40,382 nt of DNA from an uncultured Lachnospiraceae bacterium (GTDB taxonomy: Bacteria; Bacillota; Clostridia; Lachnospirales; Lachnospiraceae): contig CAMNQH010000031.1 in assembly GCA_946549035.1 (NCBI GenBank), positions 1-40,382 of the forward strand, in the 5' to 3' direction. The translations under genes were made by a program, and so were the position numbers. The notes beneath the pieces were generated by a model. It was given only the letters and a program-made list of their open reading frames with translations, was not told the DNA's origin and ran no database searches. Shown in pieces: positions 33,537-40,382 of this stretch (positions are counted from its first letter, which is position 1; each line of letters begins with the position of its first letter).

Positions 33537-33555
33537 CTTTTTAAGTATGAAATAC

Positions 33556-33584
33556 TTGACATTTAAAAAGAAATAAATTATATT
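33556..33584 (+). promoter_or_regulatory. Promoter of the DUF4177 gene
   Basis: TTGACA (33556-33561) and TATATT (33579-33584) with 17-base spacing, leaving a leader of about 95 bases before the ATG at 33689. The leader shows no clear riboswitch fold by eye. Confidence 0.7.
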
Positions 33585-33688
33585 ATGTAGGAAAGTGATT
33601 TACACTTCACAAGGATATATCATCAAGCAGCAACAAACTGGGATTTGTATTTTAAAATTTTTTTATTAATAGCAGGAGGAAACAAATC

Positions 33689-33889
33689 ATGTATACTTAT
33701 AAAACAGAAATCTTAACAGTAGGAACAAAATGGTTTTCCGACAAAGCAGATGCAAATGACATAAATGCATTGGACCGTCTACTTAATGAAAGAGCTGCTG
33801 ATGGATGGGAACTTGTAACATACGATTATATGGCAACATCCGTGCAGGTTAAAGGAGCATTTGTTATTACATTTAGAAAGCAACCGTAA
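33689..33889 (+). CDS. DUF4177-family small protein
   Basis: A 66-residue cytoplasmic protein, beginning MYTYKTEILTVGTKWF and containing LDRLLNERAADGWELVTYD with VKGAFVITFRK, the DUF4177 pattern (a short beta-alpha-beta fold; the GWELV core is highly typical). AGGAGG lies 8 bases before the ATG. It is transcribed alone from a strong promoter. Function unknown. Confidence 0.85.
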   Translation: MYTYKTEILTVGTKWFSDKADANDINALDRLLNERAADGWELVTYDYMATSVQVKGAFVITFRKQP

Positions 33890-33945
33890 CTTTATATACA
33901 ATGTAAGACAAATCCAGTTTGTAGAATTGCAGCCAAAAGTAAAGC

Positions 33946-33970
33946 AAGGGCTGGAACTAAGCCAGCCCTT
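33946..33970. terminator. Hairpin between convergent DUF4177 and GNAT genes
   Basis: AAGGGCTGG (33946-33954) and CCAGCCCTT (33962-33970) form a perfect 9-bp stem with a 7-base loop. There is no long T run on either side, so termination efficiency is uncertain. Confidence 0.5.
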
Positions 33971-34019
33971 ACTCTGCTCATAATGGAGAAATCCCTTCCC
34001 TTTTTTGTATTCCTCTTTG

Positions 34020-34559
34020 TCAACAATAATTTTCATTCTCGTCCTCTCTTTGCTTTCTATTGCCAATGCTTGTAAATTTTTCCAAGCGATAATGCTGCTC
34101 GTGATCCAGCTCTTTTATTCCATTTTTATACTCATATCCCTTTTTTCGATAAAATTCTACTGCAGTAATTGATGCAGGAATTTCTATTCTTTCTGCTCTT
34201 AAAAACAGCAAATCGGATTCAAGGGTATCAATGATATAGCTGCCAATTCCCTGCCCATGGAATTCTGGCAGCACAAAAATCGTAAGTAGTATACTTTCCG
34301 TAGGACTTCCCCAAAAGCTTGATATAGACCCAACGCCCACAATCTTATCTTTATTCCAAAACACATACACATGTGCATATTCTGCAACACCCTTAAACCA
34401 ATTTACATCATGCGTTGCAGAAAGATTCGCTATTGCTTCTTCCCCATAATCTTTCACATTGACTTCTTTAAAATTTCGGATAATCAAATTGACAATTTCT
34501 TCTACATCTTCTTCCTGATAAGGCTTGGCAATAACCTCTGTTCCATTTGATAATTTCAT
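34020..34559 (-). CDS. GNAT family N-acetyltransferase
   Basis: A 179-residue acetyltransferase. The acetyl-CoA binding motif is in LLTIFVLPEFHGQGIGSYII (HGQGIG matches Q/R-x-x-G-x-G/A), preceded by KIVGVGSISSFWG and followed by SITAVEFYRKKGYEYKNG. The ATG at 34559 has AAAGGAG five bases upstream; an in-frame ATG 10 codons earlier lacks one. The substrate cannot be deduced. It is convergent with DUF4177 and stands alone. Confidence 0.88.
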   Translation of the reverse strand: MKLSNGTEVIAKPYQEEDVEEIVNLIIRNFKEVNVKDYGEEAIANLSATHDVNWFKGVAEYAHVYVFWNKDKIVGVGSISSFWGSPTESILLTIFVLPEFHGQGIGSYIIDTLESDLLFLRAERIEIPASITAVEFYRKKGYEYKNGIKELDHEQHYRLEKFTSIGNRKQREDENENYC

Positions 34560-35010
34560 AAAAAACTCCTTTCCAAACAAAAAATGCACTTAAACATACA
34601 ATATGTCCAGTGCACTTCTAAAATCATCGGCTATTACAAGCATTCTATCATAATTACTACTTACACCTACAGATTTATATGCACAGACATATCAGACCTA
34701 CCTGAGTAACTGTGCATCCAATCAAACACCAATTACTTCCAGGTATGTCCATAATACATGTACATATAATTCATTGTAAAATGTAAGTTCTGCATCTCCA
34801 TGTTCTCCTAAACTTTTATAATAACCTATCATAATTCCATTTATATGTCAAGAAATCTGAAAGATATGTTCCACATTATCGCAGTTGATTTATATGGAAA
34901 TGTAATCCATACAAGTACAATCCCCCTTTCTTATTCCAGCTTCTTACCGTCTGACTCTTTGATAATTCATGCAACCAGCAGAAAATTTCTGCGGTTGCAT
35001 GAAAGGAAGA
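34560..35010. other. Intergenic region of about 450 bases
   Basis: AT-rich, with no frame that looks coding. Apart from the hairpin at 34966-35003 it holds a short inverted repeat TGCACT/AGTGCA (about 34585-34615) just upstream of the GNAT gene, and clusters of ACATGTACAT-like sequence. Nothing else is recognised. Confidence 0.5.
34966..35003. terminator. Long hairpin beyond the FtsX-type permease
   Basis: TTCATGCAACC (34966-34976) pairs with GGTTGCATGAA (34993-35003), and inside it GCAGAAA pairs with TTTCTGC around a single base, so nearly the whole 38 bases fold. It lies 7 bases past the permease stop on the minus strand. No T run follows, so it may act as a terminator or as a 3'-end protecting structure. 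Confidence 0.55.
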
Positions 35011-37548
35011 TTAATCTGTGGCTCTCAATCGTTCCACAATGCTTTGCTTTTCCAAATTCATAAAACAGATATATGGGATCAGGATTGCAAAAGCAATCAA
35101 AATCGGTGTGCAGATCACAAGGGGCATGAGCGTGAAATGGAATGTGGAGAAGCCTCCGGCCACCACTGCACGAACAATGACACCCACTGTTAATGAACCA
35201 AAAATGTAGGATGCAGCCAAAGTCATTCCTCCGTAATAAAGCCCCTCAAACATGAGCATTTTCCGCAGCTGTCGTTTTGTCATTCCAATACTCTGGATCA
35301 TAGCAAATTCTCGTTTTCTTGTGATAATTGCCGTTACCATGCTGTTTACAAAGTTCAGGATACCAACCAGGGCAATAATAATGCTGATCGTATATCCCAT
35401 AACAGCAGCAGAACGCGTTTCCGTTTCATATTGCTTCACCATTGTCTGTCTGGAAACAATGTTCATTCCAACGGAGCTGCTTTGTTGATAATCCATTAAC
35501 AAGGAATAAGCTTCATTCAAACTTTCGTCCATAACATTAAAATAGAATTTTCGCAGGTTATTTTCCGGCCATAGTTCCTGAAAGATGTCTGCCGGTATTA
35601 CAAGCGGCAGATCAAAGACGGGGTTACTGCCATCCACCATTGGCTGCAATGGCAGTAACACAGCCATCACCTCAAATTCCCTGTCGGCTATTCTGATTTT
35701 CTCCCCAACGGAATAGGTAGGAATATCATTCCCTGCTTCAATCGCCGGACCGATTGCCAGACAATAATTGCCCGACGCAAATTTTTCTGCGTCAAAGTAT
35801 CCGGATAAAAGGTAATTGTCATTTGTGGCTGCATCTAAAATAATTCCGTCCGCACCATAGACCGTATAACTGCCGCTTTTACCTGCAAGCGCAAGATCAA
35901 ACCCCTCTTTCCATGCCGGGAAGGTTGGGTCATAGGAGGAAAACTCTTCCAGACGTTCTTTGGTATAATATTTTTTCAGGTTGTTTCGTGACTGTTCGCT
36001 GATTATAAGGTCTACTTCTCCGGAATATAACCGTCCCGTTTCCTCAACAGTTCCCAAAGCCTCAATATCAGAAAGCAATTCGCCGCTAATCGTCTGGCTT
36101 TTTGGATTGTATCCGCCGGAAACGTTGTTCGTTGCATCGTCTATTTCATAGTCGGACACAGTTAGATCCATCAGATATTTCTCTACATCAAAGCTGGCGT
36201 TTCTTGCATAGAAGAAATTCATTAACACAAGCCCCAATGTAAGGGAACAGATTACCATAACTGTCCGTTTTCGATTACGCCACAGGTTTTCCCATGCCAT
36301 TTTGGAAAGGGAAGCACCGCTTTTTGATTTCTTGATTTTCTTCTTATTGTTGGGATCAGCATCTGTATAGCGCAATGCTTCCATTGGCGACACTTTTCCC
36401 GCCAGACGAGCAGGCAGCATACAGGACGCAACTACTGTAATATAGGAAAACAAAGCTGAGCCAATAAAAATCATGGGATTCGCTGACACAGCAGGGGGGA
36501 TTCCCGTAGTTGTAATGAGTGCCGGAACCAATACAATTCCCAAAAGATAACCAACAATCATTCCTACCGGAATACCCATCAGGGAGAGCCTGTTGCCTTG
36601 CCCATAAATCGTTTTTTTAATTTGTTTTTTTGTCATGCCTAGTGTTTTTAATTTTCCATAGAACTGAATATCCGCAGCTACGGAAATCTGGAACACATTA
36701 AAAATAATCAAAAATCCTGCCAGAAAGACCAATACCATTCCTCCGTACATCGGCAGGTTCTCCATGAAAATGCTGGACTTCATTTCCGGAGTGTAAGTCA
36801 TATTTGTGTTAAACTCTATCTTCGTCAGATTGCAATCTTCAAGGACGGCTGCTGTCTTAGCATCAATATTTTTATTGTTGGAAAAAGATATTCCCATCAT
36901 ACGCAGACCGCAAATCTGTCCCTCTGCCGGAACTGAAACATAATTACAAGATTCCAAAGCAAAGTCCTGGCTGACCCATGCCATGCTGGCATAGACAGAA
37001 AGATTCCCCTCCCACCAGCCACAAAGGGTAAATGTGCTGGTTGTAATGTCAGACGAAGTGATATCTTTTTTCCATTCCAAAGTTACCGTCTGCCCCAATT
37101 CCAGCGGCAAACCTAAACGCTCTATTGTTACAGTATCCAATGCAATTTCATCTGACTTTTCCGGCATTTTTCCGGTAGTAGGATATGCAAAATCATCTTT
37201 TGCATATTGGTCATTGGCAAAGCGTATTTCTACCTGCCGCCCAGAAAGATGTTTGTTTTCGGCAAGGCCGACCACAATCGACTTTCCATAGGTCACGATA
37301 TCGGGATGGCTTGCAATCTCCTCGATTTCTGCGTCCGTAATGTATTTTGTCGTTGCATGGGCGCAGGTTCCAGCCTGCCTGAGATACATTTCTTCCATAT
37401 TTTTTCCCATGCTTTGCGCCAGAGTAAAAAGGGTTGTAAACATCATGGTCGTTAAAAGGATTGCCAGCACTGCAACCAGATTTCGCCCTTTATTTCTCCT
37501 AAAACTTCGGCTTGTCAGAGTATGAATCACTGTTTTTTGTTCTTTCAT
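35011..37548 (-). CDS. FtsX-like ABC transporter permease
   Basis: An 845-residue membrane protein with the ABC3/FtsX layout: one N-terminal helix (about 24-46), a large extracellular part (about 50-255), a three-helix FtsX block (about 260-400), another N-terminal-like helix (about 430), a second extracellular part and a final three-helix FtsX block (about 720-835). SRSFRRNKGRNLVAVLAIL and KMAWENLWRNRKRTVMVICS are the duplicated entry sequences. With the MacB-type ATPase 12 bases upstream it forms an exporter or mechanotransmission complex of the kind used against peptide antibiotics. AAGGCGGTGATAAC precedes the ATG. Substrate unknown. Confidence 0.92.
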   Translation of the reverse strand: MKEQKTVIHTLTSRSFRRNKGRNLVAVLAILLTTMMFTTLFTLAQSMGKNMEEMYLRQAGTCAHATTKYITDAEIEEIASHPDIVTYGKSIVVGLAENKHLSGRQVEIRFANDQYAKDDFAYPTTGKMPEKSDEIALDTVTIERLGLPLELGQTVTLEWKKDITSSDITTSTFTLCGWWEGNLSVYASMAWVSQDFALESCNYVSVPAEGQICGLRMMGISFSNNKNIDAKTAAVLEDCNLTKIEFNTNMTYTPEMKSSIFMENLPMYGGMVLVFLAGFLIIFNVFQISVAADIQFYGKLKTLGMTKKQIKKTIYGQGNRLSLMGIPVGMIVGYLLGIVLVPALITTTGIPPAVSANPMIFIGSALFSYITVVASCMLPARLAGKVSPMEALRYTDADPNNKKKIKKSKSGASLSKMAWENLWRNRKRTVMVICSLTLGLVLMNFFYARNASFDVEKYLMDLTVSDYEIDDATNNVSGGYNPKSQTISGELLSDIEALGTVEETGRLYSGEVDLIISEQSRNNLKKYYTKERLEEFSSYDPTFPAWKEGFDLALAGKSGSYTVYGADGIILDAATNDNYLLSGYFDAEKFASGNYCLAIGPAIEAGNDIPTYSVGEKIRIADREFEVMAVLLPLQPMVDGSNPVFDLPLVIPADIFQELWPENNLRKFYFNVMDESLNEAYSLLMDYQQSSSVGMNIVSRQTMVKQYETETRSAAVMGYTISIIIALVGILNFVNSMVTAIITRKREFAMIQSIGMTKRQLRKMLMFEGLYYGGMTLAASYIFGSLTVGVIVRAVVAGGFSTFHFTLMPLVICTPILIAFAILIPYICFMNLEKQSIVERLRATD

Positions 37549-37560
37549 GTTATCACCGCC

Positions 37561-38226
37561 TTACTCCGCAATCCGGCCATCTTCAATACGGATGCATCTG
37601 TCTGCCTGCTCCGCGATTTCCGGGTTATGGGTAATCATAACGATAGTCTGGCGAAATTTCTGACTGGTAACTTTCAAAAGTTCAATCACTTCATCACTTG
37701 TCTTACTGTCTAAATTCCCAGTTGGTTCATCGGCAAGAATGATCGCCGGTTTACTGGCTAAAGCTCTTGCAATGGCAACACGCTGCTGCTGACCGCCGGA
37801 AAGGTTATTTGGCATATGATAGAGCTTCTTTTCCAATCTCAGTAATGCCACAATATCTTTGATGAAGTTCTCATCCGGCTTTTTCCCGTCAAGCTGGATG
37901 GGCATAACAATATTCTCATATACATTCAAAATGGGAACCAGATTATAATTTTGAAAGATAAAGCCGATTCGCTGGCGTCGGAATACGGTTAAATCCTCGT
38001 CTTTCAGTTTCCCCAACTCGAATTTGTCCACCCTTACGCTGCCGGATGTGGGCCGATCCAACCCTCCCAACATATTCAGAAGCGTAGACTTGCCGCTACC
38101 GGATGTGCCGATGATAGCAACAAATTCCCCTGGCTCAATGGAAATGCTCACATCATCCAGAGCCTTTACAATATTTGGTTCCTGGCCGTATTGTTTTGTC
38201 AAATGAATGGTGCTTAGAATACTCAT
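37561..38226 (-). CDS. ABC transporter ATP-binding protein (MacB/LolD type)
   Basis: A 221-residue ATPase with Walker A GTSGSGKST (about 39-47), Q-loop IFQNYNLVP, signature LSGGQQQR, Walker B ILADEPTGNLDS and switch His in MITHNPEIAEQADR. This set is diagnostic of ATPases working with FtsX-like permeases. GAGGT lies 8 bases before the ATG at 38226. It is expressed with the permease from the promoter at 38275-38302, which carries LytTR-type repeats. Confidence 0.95.
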   Translation of the reverse strand: MSILSTIHLTKQYGQEPNIVKALDDVSISIEPGEFVAIIGTSGSGKSTLLNMLGGLDRPTSGSVRVDKFELGKLKDEDLTVFRRQRIGFIFQNYNLVPILNVYENIVMPIQLDGKKPDENFIKDIVALLRLEKKLYHMPNNLSGGQQQRVAIARALASKPAIILADEPTGNLDSKTSDEVIELLKVTSQKFRQTIVMITHNPEIAEQADRCIRIEDGRIAE

Positions 38227-38274
38227 AACGTTTACCTCGTTTCTTGCTTATTGGTTTCTGCTGGAACTAAATTC

Positions 38275-38302
38275 ATTATATTGGCCAGAAAAAAAGGAAC
38301 AA
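38275..38302 (-). promoter_or_regulatory. Promoter of the ABC exporter operon
   Basis: Minus-strand TTGTTC (38297-38302) and TATAAT (38275-38280) with 16-base spacing. A strong -10 with a weak -35 fits an activated promoter, and direct repeats lie 11 bases further upstream. Confidence 0.6.
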
Positions 38303-38313
38303 TAGCAAATGAG

Positions 38314-38345
38314 AAAACTAACATCCACAATGCAAAATCTAACAT
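38314..38345 (-). promoter_or_regulatory. LytTR-type direct repeats upstream of the ABC exporter
   Basis: Minus-strand ATGTTAGATTT (38335-38345) and ATGTTAGTTTT (38314-38324) differ at one base and are spaced by exactly 21 bases, two helical turns. LytTR regulators bind such paired 9-bp direct repeats separated by about 12 bases, just upstream of the -35 box, as here. The adjacent LytTR regulator is the obvious candidate. Confidence 0.6.
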
Positions 38346-38349
38346 ACGG

Positions 38350-38387
38350 ACACAAAAAGATGCCGCCTTGTATGGAAAGCGGCATCT
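38350..38387 (-). terminator. Terminator of the regulator/kinase operon
   Basis: On the minus strand AGATGCCGC and GCGGCATCT (38358-38387) form a 9-bp stem followed by TTTTTGTG. It sits just after the kinase stop, separating the kinase transcript from the ABC exporter transcript. Confidence 0.7.
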
Positions 38388-38392
38388 ATAAA

Positions 38393-39682
38393 TTATGGAA
38401 TTGGAATTAGTATTTTCAGTATGAACATACCATTTTCGGCTTTCATGCTGCATTGACCGCCGTATCGCTCCACAGCCTTTCTAATGTTGGGCAGTCCGAA
38501 ACCATGTGAAAAAGTATCTTCTTTCGTGGTTCCCCCGGATATGGCCTGTTCAGGAGCAGCATTGTTTTCCACAGTCGTAACCAACATATCCCGGACACGA
38601 TTAGAGCGCACAGTAATCAGCCTTCGATCTTCGGGCAACTTTTCACTTGCTTCAATCGCATTGTCAAGCGCATTTCCAAAAATCGTACTGATATCCAGTG
38701 ATTCTATAAAAGAACCGGCTTCAAAAGATATCACCACACTGAAATCTATGCTTCTTTCCTTAGCTGCTTTTGCTTTATCCCGAATGATAATATCTAAAAA
38801 TTCATTTCCTGTATGATAGTAGTTTTCATATTCCTGGATCTGATCTTTCAACTCCTGAATAGAATTTTGAACATCCTGACCGTTTCCTGCCTGTGCCTGT
38901 AACAATAACAAATGATTTTTCATATCATGGTAAATACTTCGTACCCGTTCTTCATCTCGTATTCGATCTTTATAATAGTTACGCTGCATTTCCAACTTCT
39001 GCGCATGATTAGCTGTCTTCATTGTTTCACAAATATAAGATGCCAGATACATACATCCAAAACTGGAAAAAATAGATGCACTGCAAATCGGATATACAAT
39101 AGCCGGTCCCTCCGGCAGAAAATAAATAATCGTAAAAATTGCAATGAACGGCGCAAGCATCAGAACATCTATCAGCATCCACATTTTCCTGGTCAGATTA
39201 GAAGTAATCTTCACCAGATAACGCCGCAAAGCTCTCCAAGCCCCCAGCCAGAACAACAGCCGCAGCAACAGAGAAACGGTATGTACGGCAGTACTGATCA
39301 AATACTGTTTTTCAGTCCAACCCAAATCCATGTCACCCGGTACTCCGGTCAGATTAAAAAACAGGCGGCATCCAATATCCTGCATCAGGTAGTTCACTGC
39401 AATCACCGCCGGATAAAATACAAGTACGGCCGCTGTTTTTTCCATCCATCTGTCACTATAAAAGACGGCAACATAAACAGCAGCCCCCAGCAATGCGCCA
39501 AAAAGGTTTGCAAAATCGTTGGAGTAAACAACAACACACGCCAATAAACTGCTGCACCCAAATGCTAATATCCGCATCGGCCAGTTTTTCCGCAGAGTCA
39601 GGAATGTCCGCAGAATCCAAAAGAAAACAAACACATATCCCCACTCTAATAGAAGCGAAAGAATATCGAGAAATCGTATCAT
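38393..39682 (-). CDS. GHKL-domain sensor histidine kinase
   Basis: A 429-residue membrane kinase with about six to seven hydrophobic helices in the first 220 residues and a cytoplasmic GHKL domain. The phospho-acceptor His is at about 252 (SIYHDMKNHLLLLQ). N box: TIFGNALDNAIEASEKL; G box: SHGFGLPNIRKAVERYGG. The ATG at 39682 overlaps the regulator's stop (ATGA) and is preceded by GGGGGATATG, so the two genes are coupled. The kinase frame looks intact although its regulator is broken. It sits directly upstream of an ABC exporter, suggesting sensing of an exported or toxic peptide. Confidence 0.9.
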   Translation of the reverse strand: MIRFLDILSLLLEWGYVFVFFWILRTFLTLRKNWPMRILAFGCSSLLACVVVYSNDFANLFGALLGAAVYVAVFYSDRWMEKTAAVLVFYPAVIAVNYLMQDIGCRLFFNLTGVPGDMDLGWTEKQYLISTAVHTVSLLLRLLFWLGAWRALRRYLVKITSNLTRKMWMLIDVLMLAPFIAIFTIIYFLPEGPAIVYPICSASIFSSFGCMYLASYICETMKTANHAQKLEMQRNYYKDRIRDEERVRSIYHDMKNHLLLLQAQAGNGQDVQNSIQELKDQIQEYENYYHTGNEFLDIIIRDKAKAAKERSIDFSVVISFEAGSFIESLDISTIFGNALDNAIEASEKLPEDRRLITVRSNRVRDMLVTTVENNAAPEQAISGGTTKEDTFSHGFGLPNIRKAVERYGGQCSMKAENGMFILKILIPIP

Positions 39683-40166
39683 AGCATATCCCCCCAATAC
39701 TCGGTGAGCGTTTCCATAAATTTTTTCCTTTTAGGCTGGCTGATGGGGATGGTATCGCCAGTGAGCAAATCGATTTCTAATTTATTGACGCCTTTTACAT
39801 AGAATAAATTCACAAGATAGCTGGTATGGCAGCGGATGAACCCCTTTCCCTGTAATTCTTGTTCCATTTCTTTCATGCTTTTGTAACCTCTAAGCTGTAT
39901 TGAGTGAGGGCGGTTAAAAAGATAATGCCTACCTTTTCATCCATCTGACGAACACGCTCGGCAGCCCGCAGGCCATTTACCAGCCGCATTTGAATATCAA
40001 GGAAAATCAGGTCAATGGAAGTATCGTACTTTTCCACCAGCTCCATTCCGTCGTAATAAGCAGTGATCTTTATTTCTTCGCCGGTTTCAGCGGCGTATTG
40101 ATTTAATAGGCCTGCCAAGTGTGCGACAAAATCTTTCTCATCGTCGCATATTGCTATGTGTAGCAA
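39679..40166 (-). pseudogene. LytTR response regulator, internally deleted and frame-disrupted
   Basis: The N-terminal frame starts at TTG 40166 (after GAGGTGA) and encodes a receiver domain, IAICDDEKDF with acceptor Asp57 (LIFLDIQM), as far as IIFLTALTQYSLE. It then reads VTKA and stops at 39873. The C-terminal frame (39679-39876) picks up at MKEMEQELQGKGFIRCHTSY with LVNLFYVKGVNKL and ISQPKRKKF, the second half of a LytTR domain. The end of the receiver and the first half of LytTR (very roughly 70-80 residues) are missing. The junction GAGGTTACAAAAGCATG is also out of frame. The regulator is therefore probably non-functional. A sequencing or assembly error cannot explain the missing residues. 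Confidence 0.75.
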
Positions 40167-40227
40167 AAATGTCACCTCGTTTCTTATATCGCCGGTCAAC
40201 CGGCTTTTCTGCGTCCTTGGGGATCAG

Positions 40228-40382
40228 TCAAACACCAGCCATCTTCCCAGCGCCGGTGATGCGCCTCGGTGCAGTAGCAGTTTATCATCCACGCAGAAAT
40301 ACCCCATTTCTCCCTTGCTCTTTAACTCATAGACAAATACCAAGCCAATTACAGAACCATATACGATTATGTATTTTCTGAT
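40228..40382 (-). CDS. Partial gene at the right edge, unrecognised
   Basis: On the minus strand the frame is open from the window edge for 51 codons to a TGA at 40228. It encodes a hydrophobic stretch (IIVYGSVIGLVFVYELKSKG) followed by GYFCVDDKLLLHRGASPALG and RWLVFD. This may be the C-terminal end of a small membrane protein lying just upstream of the response regulator. I do not recognise the family, and the start is outside the window. Confidence 0.4.

Noticed and set aside
38232..38345. A 37-codon hydrophobic frame just before the ABC ATPase gene
   Set aside because: Its ATG is the first base triplet of the LytTR repeat, it lacks a ribosome site, and the promoter lies inside it, so it would not be transcribed whole.
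38912..39547. A 211-codon open frame antisense to the third GHKL kinase
   Set aside because: It mirrors the kinase membrane region; composition and lack of motifs mark it as a shadow of the real gene.
40191..40205. GCCGGT-CA-ACCGGC followed by T's as a terminator
   Set aside because: No plus-strand gene ends there, the stem is only 6 bp with a 2-base gap, and on the minus strand no T run follows.

Overview
The window looks like chromosomal DNA from a Gram-positive Clostridia species, most likely a gut Lachnospiraceae relative. The reasons are AT-leaning moderate GC, strong AGGAGG ribosome sites, consensus TTGACA/TATAAT promoters, a relA - MBL hydrolase - hemZ gene order, a DUF5685/J-domain pair, and many LytTR/GHKL two-component genes. 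This assignment is inferred from gene content only. No rRNA, tRNA or CRISPR array was seen.

Layout. The left edge (1-93) holds the broken start of an IS3-type transposase OrfA. 94-5632 (minus) is a housekeeping block: a GNAT protein with a HAD-like N-terminus, then bifunctional (p)ppGpp synthetase/hydrolase, an MBL-fold hydrolase and HemZ. 6123-8156 (plus) is a LytTR response regulator and GHKL kinase. 8230-10534 (minus) is a translationally coupled cassette of PadR regulator, HAAS/DUF1700 membrane protein, DUF4097 protein and PspC protein, driven by a near-perfect promoter overlapped by a 23-bp palindrome. 10778-13936 (plus) is a large soluble hybrid histidine kinase. 13985-20540 (minus) runs methyltransferase, Hsp33, NAD synthetase, DUF5685, J-protein and MATE transporter, mostly with overlapping or tightly spaced genes. 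Next come a membrane-anchored PIG-L deacetylase and a molybdenum block: a MoeA-like protein with a cysteine-rich tail, then ModA, ModB and ModC.

25463-40382 is more accessory and shows more damage. A LytTR regulator and ABC ATPase (minus) are separated from the ABC permease (minus) by the GHKL kinase, which lies in the opposite orientation. A WYL regulator and a DJ-1/PfpI protein flank a long palindromic, MITE-like element with perfect 30-bp inverted arms. A DUF1848 protein sits beside a 3' fragment of a MarR regulator. Two small genes (XRE regulator and membrane protein), a DUF4177 protein and a GNAT follow. The right end is a LytTR regulator / GHKL kinase / MacB-FtsX-type ABC exporter module. 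In it the regulator gene is internally deleted and frame-disrupted, while the exporter promoter still carries 21-bp-spaced direct repeats of the kind LytTR proteins bind.

The most notable signals are the palindromic element, the broken regulator beside its apparently intact target site, the rearranged ABC/two-component locus, and the DUF5685/J-protein pair. No clear new defence or mobile system was found.
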